Assembly (NCBI RefSeq): GCF_040712315.1
Contig: NC_134016.1
Coordinates: 26,483,503-26,547,502 of the forward strand
Direction of reading: 5' to 3'
Source: Castanea sativa
Lineage: Eukaryota; Streptophyta; Magnoliopsida; Fagales; Fagaceae
DNA length: 64,000 nucleotides
In this document: positions 42,790-53,698 of the stretch, piece by piece
Layout: each line of letters starts with the position of its first letter
Position numbering within the stretch: the first letter of the stretch is position 1
Made by a program: the position numbers and the translations under genes
Notes under the pieces: model-generated
What the model was told of the DNA's origin: nothing
Seen by the model: only the letters and a program-made list of their open reading frames with translations
Databases searched by the model: none

Positions 42790-43674
42790 TTTTTAGCATG
42801 TTGGGCGAGTTCATGGGCTATTTTGTTGTTGTTCCTGTCAATGTGTTTGACTTTTGCCTCCTGAAAGCTTCTACAAACCTGTCCAAGAACTTTTATAATG
42901 CGGCCAACAACCCCCCTAACATCATAGTTTCAACAGCTTGGATAGTCAAGAGGGAGTCGCCCTCTACAATAATATTCTCCAAGCCCAGTTCTTTAGCCAA
43001 AACTAAGCCTTGTTCAACAGTGATTGTCTCAATTTCCTCAACAGAGTATCTTCCTAGAAAGGGCATAGACACAGCAGCAATCACTCTTCTATTCCAACCT
43101 CGAATCAACATTCCCACCCTAGATTGTCCATTTGATAATGGGATGGCTCCATCCACATTTATAAGGTAGAAACCCTCGAGAAGGTTCCCATTGTTGCTTC
43201 TTGTTCACTTTGTGCTTTGCCTCCAAGCCATTTCCATCATTGTAGTCTCCAGTCATACGAACTGCATATCCCCAAAAATGAGCTGCTGGTACTCCATTTT
43301 CCCCATAAACTACTTGGTTCCTCTTCAACCAAATCCTCCAAGCCACTCCAAAAAACTTCTCTAGATCCCTTTGTGTTCCTTGGTGGAGCATTTCGATGGC
43401 CAAATCTGAAGCATCCCTATTGATATCCATTAGGCTAATGGGGCAGTCCTCCCATATCTTCCACACACAACTAGCTATATCACATTTAAAAATGGCATGC
43501 TCAACAGATTCTATATCATCTTTACACAGAGGGCAAATAGGTTCTACTTGGACTCCTCTTTTATTTAAATTTAGCACTGTAGGGATTGCATCCATACATA
43601 ACCTCCAGGCAAAAATTCTTACCTTTGCTGGTATATTTAAGTGCCACATCTTTTCCATAACGGAGCTCTCAAGT
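42790..43674 (-). pseudogene. LINE-C fragment: zf-RVT and RNase H
   Basis: The zf-RVT region shows MWHLNIPAKVRIFAWRLC, PICPLCKDDIESVEHAIFKC and WRIWLKRNQVVYG. After a frameshift near 43140 the RNase H-like domain follows (RVGMLIRGWNRRVIAAVS, VEQGLVLAKELG, EGDSLLTIQAVE), and a tail in another frame shows RNNKIAHELAQHAKK. The upstream end is the Tekay duplication at 43670-43674. Confidence 0.92.
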
Positions 43675-44119
43675 TGTAACGCCCCAAAATCATAAGCAAT
43701 AAAATTCTATTTAATCTAAAAGGTCTATAAAAATATTAAATAAAAGAATCCAGCAACCTAAAATTTCATCACAAATGTCAGAGCTCTAATCCACCAAAAA
43801 TTAAAACATCCTCAAAATAATTCTCCAATACAATGTTTAGTACCATAAAAATAAAAATAAAATCTTCAGTCGCACAAAATAATTTGTAACTGTTGACTTT
43901 CAGGAATCTCTACTCCAATAATCCCTCTAATGTATCTGTAAAGGGAAATAAAGGGGGATGAGATAACTCAATAAATGGAATTCACTAACATTGGGGTGTG
44001 AGAACAACCTTTTTAAAAAATAATTCTTACAACAATTCATTACTCATACCTCATCAATATTTTATCATCAAATATTTCATATAAAAGAAATAATAATCTT
44101 TATATAGTGAGCCATCATA

Positions 44120-44171
<52 letters not shown>

Positions 44172-45857
44172 ATACCATCACAAACACAATTTCCTAGACT
44201 TTACTCGTGGTCAACGTTTACGCCCCGTTGACAGGGTTGTGCTATCCCCTTTTCTGGGACTGGAACCTCCTTTTCATCCCCTTTCTTAAGGATGGTTCCT
44301 TTGGAACCTAAAGGTGCACTCCCTTACTAATGAGCTTCCTTTTTGGATCATCAATAGTATACTCCCTTGCTAAGGAGCTACCAAATGTGCACTGTCCCCT
44401 TTTTTGGGACCGTCCCTTGCTAAGGACTAGCTGTAGTATGATTGTCCATTGCTAAGGACTAACACAATACTGAGCTTTTTAATCATGACTTGCCATAGGT
44501 TTTCAAAACATATTCAAGATGCTCACATAAATAATCCATTCAAGATGCTCACATAAAAGTACCCCATTCATAATTCTAAAAAATATAAGGATATATTCAC
44601 ACATAAAAATTTTAACAAATTTAGGTTTTCCCACAAGTTTTTCATAAAACGAATAATTAATGTGTACATCAAGCAATTATAAAATATCCATTTATATATA
44701 TAGAGTAACAACATATTTCTTTGATGTAAAATAGTTTAATAATCAACACTGTTTGGGAAAACCCCCAAAAATAGCAACACCACTTACCTCTTAGTTGCAA
44801 AAATATGAAACCAATCTCCCTTGAATCACAATAAATCAGTAGAATTAGAACCTAACAACACCAAAGATAGGTCCATCAATACACAATTTCCCACTTAAAA
44901 TCAGTTTTCACACTTTAAACAATTTTATCCTAGACAATACGGATATATCCAAAATTCTTCATTTATTCACTTAACTATCCAATTCACTTTTAGCTTTGAT
45001 CAGATTTTTGGACTTAAAATATTGCTGTCTAATCAGGTTTTCCCATTAACATAATCATAGGTATTCATGAAACTTCAGTATGGCTGAATGATATTTATTT
45101 GATCAATCTATTATATATAGTTGAAGCCAATATTATTCTTAATATATCAATCCCATAGCCAGCCCATTATTCGCTTAATACCGCCAAACTTAATGATGGA
45201 GCTGGACAAGTTTTGAACATGGGCAGGCCCACGACAATACATGAGATGGAATTGGCTTGAGAAGGGTCAACCAAACTGAAAGAAACAAAACCAGCATGGC
45301 CATATGCAGAAGCTAGAGTTACAAGTGCTTGTTATTTATATCTTTTCGTTGGCAGAGTAACCACACTTCTATAGGTACTCTATTTTATCTATCAAAATTA
45401 AAAGCTACAAAGTACCCTTCCTACCATATAGCTATTTACATCACTCCTAATCTAATATAATAACAATATAGGACATCTTTTCCCTTAATGTAAGGATAGG
45501 TGGAGATTCATGAGTATTTCAAATTTTTTAAGTTTAGGAGCAAAAGAGAACCATACCTGTAGTCTCCAACTCAACGCCACAATGAAGAAAGCAAGGTTCA
45601 GTTTTCGGCTGAAGCACAAGGAAATACACGTGTGACTAAAGAGGAAGAAGGCTAGGGTTTTATTTATTTTTATTTTTTTTAAAGCTTAACAAGGCCCATA
45701 TATTTACTTATGCCACCTCACTTGGGCTTCATATTCCATAGTATATATCTCACTTTTAATATCTTAGGCCCAAATCAATTTAATTCATTTAATTGTAGGC
45801 CTCCTTTTTAATTTACGTATAATAATTAAATAAGTAATAAAATTATGGGGTGTTACA
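43675..45857 (-). repeat. 3' LTR of the Tekay element (2183 bp)
   Basis: Plus-strand ends are TGTAACGCCCCAAAATC and GGGGTGTTACA, an 11-bp inverted terminal match with one change. It includes an (AT)n run at about 44119-44169. Its short open frames are not element genes. Confidence 0.93.
44119..44169. repeat. (TA)n microsatellite in the 3' LTR
   Basis: About 25 TA units. The other LTR has a longer run (50884-50950). Confidence 0.95.
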
Positions 45858-45872
45858 TCCTTCCCCCCTTAA
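45858..45872 (-). other. polypurine tract of the Tekay element
   Basis: On the minus strand AAGGGGGGAAGGA lies directly before the 3' LTR start TGTAACACCCC. It primes plus-strand cDNA synthesis. Confidence 0.85.
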
Positions 45873-46192
45873 AAAATTTCGTCCTCGAAATTGTACATAC
45901 CTTCGTTAACAAACAATTCTGGATAATTTGATTTCATCTCATCTTCTCACTCCCAAGATGCCTCCTCCACTATGTGATTCTTCCAAAGGACCTTAACTAA
46001 TGATATGGTCTTGGTGCATAGCACTTGATCCTTACGCTCAAGAATTTGGATTGGAACTTCCTCATAAGTCAAGTTGTCTTTAATCTTGAGTGGCTCATAG
46101 TTCAAAACATGTGAAGGATCCGGGATATACTTCCTCAACATGGAAACATGAAACACATTATGCACTGCTGCAAGTGTAGGCGTTAAGGCCAA
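45873..46192 (-). pseudogene. integrase C-terminus with chromodomain-like end, Tekay element
   Basis: The frame shows HNVFHVSMLRKYIPDPSHVL and then YEEVPIQILERKDQVL and VKVLWKNHIVEEASWE, the chromodomain-like tail of Tekay pol, thought to guide integration to certain chromatin. A stop near 45946 precedes EDEMKSNYPELF and FEDEIF. A frameshift near 46185 separates it from integrase. Confidence 0.88.
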
Positions 46193-47358
46193 CTCATAGC
46201 AACTTTACCAATGCGTTTTAGGATCTCAAATGGACCAACAAATCTGGGACTCAACTTTCCTTTCTTCCCAAATCTCATCACACCCTTCATTGGGGCGACT
46301 TTCAAAAATACCATATCTCCAACTTCAAATTCCACTCCCCTTCTCATGTTGTCATAATAACTTTTCTGTCGACTTTGTGCTGTTTGCAATCTTTTACGAA
46401 TCAGATTAATCTTCTCAGATGTCATCTGAATGATTTCTGGTCCCAACAATTTTCTCTCACCAACCTCTTCCCAACACAATGGGGACCTGCATTTTCTACC
46501 ATACAAAGCCTCATAGGGAGCCATCTCAATACTAGAGTGGTAGCTATTATTATAGGAAAACTCCACTGAAGACAAGTACTTTTCCCAACTTCCTTTGAAA
46601 TCCAATACACAAGCCCTTAACATATCCTCCAAAGTACGAATAGTCCTTTCTAATAGTCTATCTGTTTGCGGGTGGAAGGCTGTACTAAAGCTAAGATTAG
46701 TACCCAAAGCTTTATGTAGGCTTTCCCAAAACTTTGAGGTGAATCTTGGGTCTCGATCAGACATAATTGATGCTGGAACTCCATGAAGACTCACAATCTC
46801 ATCAATATATATCTGTGCTAGTTGATCAAGTGAGTAAGTCATCTTAACTAGAATAAAATGTGTTGTTTTTGTCATCCTATCCACAATCACCCAAATGGCC
46901 TCGTGTCCCTTAGGAGATCTTGGCAAACCAGTCACAAAATCCATACATATATGCTCCCACTTCCATTCGGGAATGGGAAGTGGTTGCAGCAATCCTGAAG
47001 GTTTATGGTGTAGTGCCTTAATTTGTTGACAAGTCAAGCATTGCTCCACAAATTGAGCTATCTCTCTCTTCATGTTATTCCACCAATGATTTTCTCGAAT
47101 GTCACGATACATTTTAGTGCTACCAGGGTGCATTGAGTATGGGGTACGATGGGCTTCTTCCATAATCTCCTTCTTTAGTACAAAATCATTTGGCACACAA
47201 AGTCTATTTCCAAACCTCAAAACACCATCATTAGACCCATTAAATTCTGGTCTCTTCCCTTCTTGTACTTCTCCTATGATCTTTACAATTTGTTCATCAT
47301 CAACCTGTGACCTCTTAATCTTCTCAATCAAAGTGGGTTGTATTGTCAAACTGGCCAT
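46183..47358 (-). pseudogene. integrase of the Tekay element
   Basis: An open frame of 391 residues. The zinc region has His residues in HRTPYSMHPG and the pair CLTCQQ. The DDE core has Asp in CMDFVTGLP, Asp in MSDRDPRF and Glu in LLERTIRTLEDM; the usual Gly-Gln-Ser before that Glu reads Arg-Leu-Leu. The GPF/Y-like region (KLSPRFVGPFEILKRIG) follows. A TAG stop at 47365-47367 separates it from RT-RNase H, otherwise in frame. Confidence 0.92.
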
Positions 47359-47364
47359 AAAGAC

Positions 47365-48840
47365 TTAGGAGTCACTCATGACAATTTCAATTCCCATCCT
47401 CTCCAAGTCATTAACAATCTCCTTTTGAGTAGTTAACAAGGCAGCTGAGAAACCAAAAGACTTCCGACTAAGTGCATCAGCTACCACATTAGCCTTGCCT
47501 GGATGGTAATTGATCGAGCAATCATAATCTTTAATCAACTCTAGCCACCTTCGTTGCCTCATATTCAATTCTTTTTGAGTAAAGAAATACTTCAAGCTCT
47601 TATGATCTGTATAAATTTCACACCTTTCACCATACAAATAGTGTCTCCAAATCTTCAATGCAAACACCACTGCAACCAGCTCCAAATCATGAGTGGGATA
47701 GCTTTGTTCATAACTCTTTAATTGGCGGGAAGCATAAGCTATGACTTTACCATGCTGAATCAACACACAACCAAGCCCTTTTCTTGAAGCATCACTATAA
47801 ATGACAAAGCCTCCCAAGTTGCTAGGGATGGTTAGTACTGGTGCAGTGACCAACCTTTGCTTAAGTTCTTGAAAACTCTTTTCACATTCTTCTGTCCACA
47901 CAAACTTGACATTCTTATGAGTTAGATGAGTCAATGGGGCTGCAATACTGGAAAATCCCTCCACAAACCTCCTATAATAGCCAGCAAGGCCCAAAAAGCT
48001 TCTAATCTCACTCACATTCGTTGGTCTTGCCCAATCAACCATAGCTTCAACCTTACTAGGGTCTATAGAAATCCCCGCCTCAGATATCACATGCCCTAGG
48101 AACACCACTTGATCAAGCCAAAATTCACACTTCTTAAACTTTGCATATAACTTCTTCTCCCTCAAAATTTGAAAAACAATTCTCAAGTGCTCTTCAAGTT
48201 TTTCCATGCTTTTGGAGAAGATTAGAATGTCATCAATAAAGACAATAACAAAACGGTCTAAGTACTCATGAAACACCCTATTCATCAAGTCCATAAATGC
48301 AGCAGGAGCATTGGTTAAACCAAAAGGCATTACCAAGAATTCATAGTGCCCATACCTCGTCTTGAAAGGTGTCTTGGGTATGTCTTCACTTTTGATTTTC
48401 AACTGGTGATACCTAGAACGAAGGTCAATCTTAGAGAAGACTTGTGCCCCTTGCAATTGATCAAATAGGTCATCAATACGAGGAAGAGGGTATTTGTTTC
48501 TTACAGTAACCTGGTTTAACTCACGGTAGTCAATACACAACCTCATAGTCCCATCCTTCTTTTTCACAAATAAAACTAGTACACCCCAAGGAGATGCACT
48601 TGGTCTGATGAACCCCTTGTCTAGAAGTTTGTGTAACTGTTCCTTGAGTTCCTTAAGTTCAGTGGGTGCCATCCGATACGGTGCTTTCGATATAGGAGAA
48701 ATTCCAGGGAGCAAATCAATGGAGAATTCAATCTCTCTATCTATAGGTATCCCTGGTAAGTCTTCAGGAAAGACATCAGGAAACTCCTTCACAACAGGGA
48801 TATCATCCAACTTCAATTCCTCTTTCCTAGTGTCCACCAC
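47365..48840 (-). pseudogene. reverse transcriptase-RNase H of the Tekay element
   Basis: An open frame of 491 residues with a full [48 protein letters not shown] and the active site [11 protein letters not shown] near 48230, catalytic Asp pair kept. RNase H follows with [35 protein letters not shown] and VADALSRK. It is one of the least damaged modules in the window, but it is cut off from protease by stops (near 48880) and from integrase by a TAG. Confidence 0.94.
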
Positions 48841-49467
48841 ATGAGCTAGGTACCCTTGGCATTCTTTCCGTAATAGACGCTAAGCCTGAAGGGCTAATAT
48901 CACCCTAGGTAAAGCATGCATCCTAGAGCCCTTAAATCGAAATTCGGGTTCTCCTATAGGCTGAAACACCACCTCTTTTCTAAAACAATCTACACTAGCA
49001 TGATAAGCTACCAACCAGTCCATTCCCAAAATTACATCTTAGTCATACATGTCCATCAAAATCAAGTCTGCTAACATTTCCCTATCCTCAATTTGAATAA
49101 CACAAGACTTAAGCATAGAATTACACACTAAAGAATCACCCATAGGTGTGGCCACAAACAAGTCATAATCCACAAGTCCAGGTTTCTTATCACATAACTT
49201 AGCATATCAAGTGGAGATAAAAGAGTGTGTAGATCCAGAATCAAATAGAGTTTTAGCAAAGTTTGAGAATAATGGGAGGATACCTGCAACCACAGTATCT
49301 GAAGCTTGAACATCCTGTGGTGTGAGTGCAAACACTCTCCCTTGTGCCTTCCTCCTCTGATCATCCTTTCTAGGTTGTGCCATTGAGTTTTGTTGAGGAG
49401 ATGTACAGCTTCTAGCTAAGTGTCCTGTCTTCCCACAATTATAGCAAGCCTTTCCTTCAAGAAACAT
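48841..49467 (-). pseudogene. protease region of the Tekay element
   Basis: A CCHC knuckle CYNCGKTGHLARSC begins this part, followed about 50 residues later by the protease site LFDSGSTHSFIS (D-S-G). After a TGA near 49207 the frame continues ATPMGDSLVC and, past another stop, DVILGMDWL. At least three stops (about 49207, 49040 and 48880) break it. Confidence 0.87.
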
Positions 49468-50447
49468 GGCTTATCTCCATGGAACCTTCCACATGTAGGG
49501 CAAGCATTCGAACTTCTACCTTGAGCATTCTAGGGTTGATTCTTATTTTCTGGCCTATTTGATGATGAATTACTCCCAGACCTCTCAATAGATCCTTTCT
49601 TGTTCCAATGACCTTGAGCATTGCCTTGTCGAAAGTCTGTCTGTCCAGTGTTTCTAGGTGGGTTCTCATTCCTAACATTGTTCTTGAAATCTTCCTCCAG
49701 TCTCATAGCTCTCTTAATTGACTCTTCATAATTATCAACCCCTGATGCAATCAGATGGTGTCGAAGTCTCTCATTCAACCCCTTTTGAAATCTGCTTGCT
49801 TTCTTCACCTCAGTAAGGATTAAGTGGGGTCCAAAGTGAGATAACTCGATGAATTTAGCTGCATAATGCTCAACAATCATACTTCCTTGCACCAAGTCAG
49901 CAAATTCCCTCTCTTTTCATTCCCGAACCACCTCAGGGAAGTAGTTATCATAGAAAGCCCCTTTAAATTTCTCCCAAGTGATGGGGTTTCTCTCAGTGTC
50001 CATTCCCTCCAAAATGGCTTTAGTGGATCTCCACCAACGCTCAGCTTCTCCAATCAATTTGAAAGTTGCAAACCGCACCTTCTGAGAGTCAGTGCAATCT
50101 AAAGCTTCTAACAATTTCTCCATTTGCAAGAACCAATTCTCAGCTTCTGTAGGATTTGGCTTCCCATCAAAGGAAGGAGGATTCTGGTTCATAAAAGTCT
50201 CAAAAGTGCAACTAGCCCTTGCCTCTACTCTACCTGCACCTCTACTAGCCACATAGGTCAACCTGTCCAACAATCGTGCGGCAGCTTCATCCAAAGGATC
50301 AATGCGTGCCACCCTAGGAAGTTCATTATCTCTCACATTTTGAGTGACTTCAGCCTCAGTACCAACCCTTGCTTTGGTTGACCTTCGCAAATTAACAATG
50401 GGTTCCTTGCTAATGGAATTAGCTACTCTCTTCTTTTTGGGTGGCAT
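49468..50447 (-). pseudogene. gag of the Tekay element
   Basis: The ATG at 50447 begins MPPKKKRVANS. The gag domain shows FETFMNQNPPSFDGKP, WFLQMEKLLEAL and AERWWRSTKAIL, then YDNYFPEVVRE followed by a TGA near 49917. The frame continues EFADLVQGSMIVEHYAAKFIELS and a hydrophilic region, with a second stop (TAG) at about 49528 and a frameshift near 49465 before the zinc knuckle. Gag would form the particle shell. Confidence 0.9.
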
Positions 50448-50485
50448 GATACCTACTTAATAAAGAAATCAACAAATATAGATGG

Positions 50486-50882
50486 TGTAACAAATATTAA
50501 ATAAAAGAATCCAGCAACCTAAAAATTGTATCACAAATGTCAGAGCTCTAATCCACCAAAAATTAAAACATCCTCAAAATAATTCTCCAGTACAATGTTT
50601 AATACCATAAAAATAAAAATAAAATCTTTAGTCACACAAAATAATTTGTAACTGTTGACTTCCAGGAATCTCTACTCCAATAATCCATCTAATGTATCTG
50701 TAAGGGGAACTAAAGAGGGGGTGAGATAACTCAATAAATAGAATTCACTAACATTGGGGTGTGGGAACAACCTTTTTAAAAAATAATTCTTACAACAATT
50801 CATTACCCATACCTCATCAATATTTTATTATCAAATATTTCATATAAAAGAAATAATAATCTTTATATAGTGAGCCATCATA

Positions 50883-50952
<70 letters not shown>

Positions 50953-52636
50953 ATACCATCACAAACACAATTTCCTAGGCTTTACTCGTGGTCAACGTTT
51001 ACGCCCCGTTGACAGGGTTGTGCTATCCCCTTTTCTGGGACTGGAACCTCCTTTTCATCCCCTTTCTTAAGGATGGTTCCTTTGGAACCTAAAGGTGCAC
51101 TCCCTTACTAAGGAGCTTCCTTTTTGGATCCTCAATAGTATACTCCCTTGCTAAGGAACTACCAAATGTGCACTGTCCCCTTTTCTAGGACCGTCCCTTG
51201 CTAAGGACTAACTGCAGTATGATTGTCCCTTGCTAAGGACTAACACAATACTGAGCTTTTTAATCATGACTTGCCATAGGTTTTCAAAACATATTCAAGA
51301 TGCTCACATAAATAATTTATTCAAGATGCTCACATAAAAGTATCCCATTCATAATTCTCAAAAATATAAGGATATATTCACACATAAAAATTTTAACAAA
51401 TTTAGGTTTTCCCATAAGTTTTTCATAAAACGAATAATTAATGTGCACATCAAGCAATTATAAAATATCCATTTATATATATAGAGTAACAACATATTTC
51501 TTTGATGTAAAATAGTTTAATAATCAACACTGTTTGGGAAAACCCCCAAAATTAGCAAACACTAATTACCTCTTAGTTGCAAAAATATGAAACCAATCTC
51601 CCTTGAATCACAATAAATCAGTAGAATTAGAACCTAGTAACACCAAAGATAGGTCCATCAATACACAATTTCCCACTTAAAATCAGTTTTCACACTTTAA
51701 ACAATTTTATCCTAGACAATACGGATATATCCAAAATTCTCCATTTATTCACTTAACTATCCAATTCACTTTTAGCTTTGATCAGATTTTTGGACTTAAA
51801 ATATTGCTGTCTAATTAGGTTTTCCCATTAACATAATCATAGGTATTCATGAAACTTCAGTATAGCTGAATGATATTTATATGATCAATATAATATATAT
51901 AGTTGAAGCCAATATTATTCTTAATATATCAATCCCATAGCCAGCCCATTATTCCCTTAATACCGCCAAACTTAATGATGGAGCTGGACAAGTTTTGAAC
52001 ATTGGCAGGCCCATGACAATACATGAGATGGAATTGGCTTGAGAAGGGTCAACCAAACCGAAAGAAACAAAACCAGCATTGCCATATGCAGAAGCTAGAG
52101 TTACAAGTGCTTGTCACTTATATCTTTTCGTTGGCAGAGTAACCACACTTCTATAGGTACTCTATTTTATCTATCAAAATTAAAAGCTACAAAGTACCCT
52201 TCCTGCCATATAGCTATTTACATCACTCCTAATCTAATATAATAACAATATAGGACATCTTTTCCCTTAATGTATGGATAGGCGGAGATTCATGAGTATT
52301 TCAAATTTTCTAAGTTTAGGAGCAAAAGAGAACCGTACCTGTAGTCTCCAACTCAACGCCACAGTGAAGAAAGCAAGGTTCAGTTTTCGGCTGAAGCACA
52401 AGGAAATACACGTGTGACTAAAGAGGAAGAAGGCTAGGGTTCTATTTTTTTTTTTTTTTTAAGCTTAACAAGGCCCATATATTTACTTATGCCACCTCAC
52501 TTGGGCTTCATATTCCATAGTATATATCTCACTTTTAATATCTTAGGCCCAAATCAATTTAATCCATTTAATTGTAGGCCTCCTCTTTAATTTACGTATA
52601 ATAATTAAATAAGTAATAAAATTATGGGGTGTTACA
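50486..52636 (-). repeat. 5' LTR of the Tekay element (2151 bp), inner end damaged
   Basis: It aligns with the 3' LTR along its length, but at its inner end TGTAAC joins AAATATTAAATAAAAG directly, so about 52 bp (including CGCCCC of the terminal inverted repeat) are missing. The usual primer-binding site is not recognisable next to it. Confidence 0.9.
50884..50950. repeat. (TA)n microsatellite in the 5' LTR
   Basis: About 30 units, longer than the matching run in the 3' LTR. Confidence 0.95.
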
Positions 52637-52701
52637 CAAGTCTCCAACAAATGATTCTCTCCTGCTATTTCCTTCAGGGATTTTTCTAGCAACATAGTAT
52701 G
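52637..52701 (-). pseudogene. LINE-C fragment between Tekay and Tat-2
   Basis: 65 bp encoding YYVARKIPEGNSRRESFVGD, LINE ORF2 sequence upstream of zf-RVT. It includes the right duplication of Tekay (52637-52641) and the left duplication of Tat-2 (52697-52701). Confidence 0.85.
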
Positions 52702-53285
52702 TGATGATGCAAGGAAAATCAGTAGGCTGGATGCTCCGGATTTGAAAGGACCACTCGCTCTCTAATGGCCTGAAAAACAAAGGAAAACGATCAAAGGTGA
52801 CTGGGATTGCCGGCCAAGAACCCCCCGATGGTAAAGTCAGTTTTCTCTCTATATCTTTTGAGTTCCAATTTCTTGGGAAAATGTTCAACGTACCTTCTAT
52901 TGGTCTGAATGGCTGTTTATATAGTGTCCTGGGGGCAGTTATTGAAATTGTAACCTCCCCCGGACTTCAAGAGGTCTGGGGTTCTTGGATAACTCCCATA
53001 ACCACCTGACCGTTGCATTTTCTCACACAATGGTCATTGGAGGTTATGCGTGTATTACGGAATGGGAAAATGTGCTTCATAGTTCCAAGTGTAAAAGCCT
53101 CGTTCATGAGTCTTTACGTGGACGAGTCCTCTCAAGGTGGGCTACGCACATCCTTTGGACCAGGGATGTAGGTTTGCTATCACCCAAGGATGGCCTTGCG
53201 CGTTAGCCGTCTTGATGCTAACTCCTAGACGGCTACCGAGGTGAAGACCGTCCAGGGACGGTCTGAGTGTCTTCATCCCTCATCA
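52702..53285 (-). repeat. 3' LTR of Tat-2 (584 bp)
   Basis: It starts TGATGATGCAAGG and ends CATCCCTCATCA. A TATA box (minus-strand TATATAAAC) lies near 52915. Confidence 0.93.
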
Positions 53286-53300
53286 GTTGCCCCCTCGTCC
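53286..53300 (-). other. polypurine tract of Tat-2
   Basis: On the minus strand, GACGAGGGGGCAAC directly precedes the LTR start TGATGAGG. Confidence 0.75.
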
Positions 53301-53698
53301 AGGGGTTATGCAGCGTATCAACAGGCTTTAGGACAAATTTCTTCTTCCCCCCCCCCCCTCTCTTCTTCTTCTTCTTTTTTTTTTTTTTTTTTAAATTTTA
53401 GAAGCGTTCCACTTGTCACACATTCATAGGGGGTTGGTCATGTAGGTTTACTTCTTCGAGGCATATGGCACATGTCGCTTTTTCATTGGTTCCGTCATTG
53501 CGATTACCGAGACTTTTCTACCTATAAATAGTGGTTTCCCTCTCATGCCCCTTTCACTTTTTCAAATTTTCTGCTTTGACACTCTCGTCTGTCGCTTCGT
53601 CTAAGAGTATCCCAGCGTCCTTAGAATCCTTCGTCTAGAGCCAGGTACTCTCTTTACTCTAACTCGAGCTTTCCTTTTTAAGTGCTAGGACGTTCTCA
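53301..53698 (+). promoter_or_regulatory. probable leader and promoter region of the Tat-2 antisense ORF
   Basis: On the plus strand TATAAATAG at about 53523 is followed by a pyrimidine-rich leader and the ATG at 53699. This fits a promoter for the antisense ORF inside the element. A C10 run and T-rich tract lie near 53345-53392. Confidence 0.45.

Larger units (their letters stand above)
43675..52636 (-). mobile_element. Tekay-type chromovirus (Ty3/gypsy) nested in LINE-C, 9.0 kb
   Basis: Complete element: LTRs at 43675-45857 and 50486-52636, gag, protease, RT-RNase H, integrase and a C-terminal chromodomain-like region, all minus strand. Five-base duplications CAAGT lie at 43670-43674 and 52637-52641. 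LTR ends are TGTAACGCCCC and GGGGTGTTACA. The large LTRs and the EEATWE-type end fit the Tekay/Del lineage. Several stops and frameshifts in gag, protease and the integrase tail inactivate it. Confidence 0.94.

Noticed and set aside
44107..51070. ORFs with IYIYIY runs in both Tekay LTRs
   Set aside because: They come from the (TA)n microsatellite and differ in length between the LTRs.
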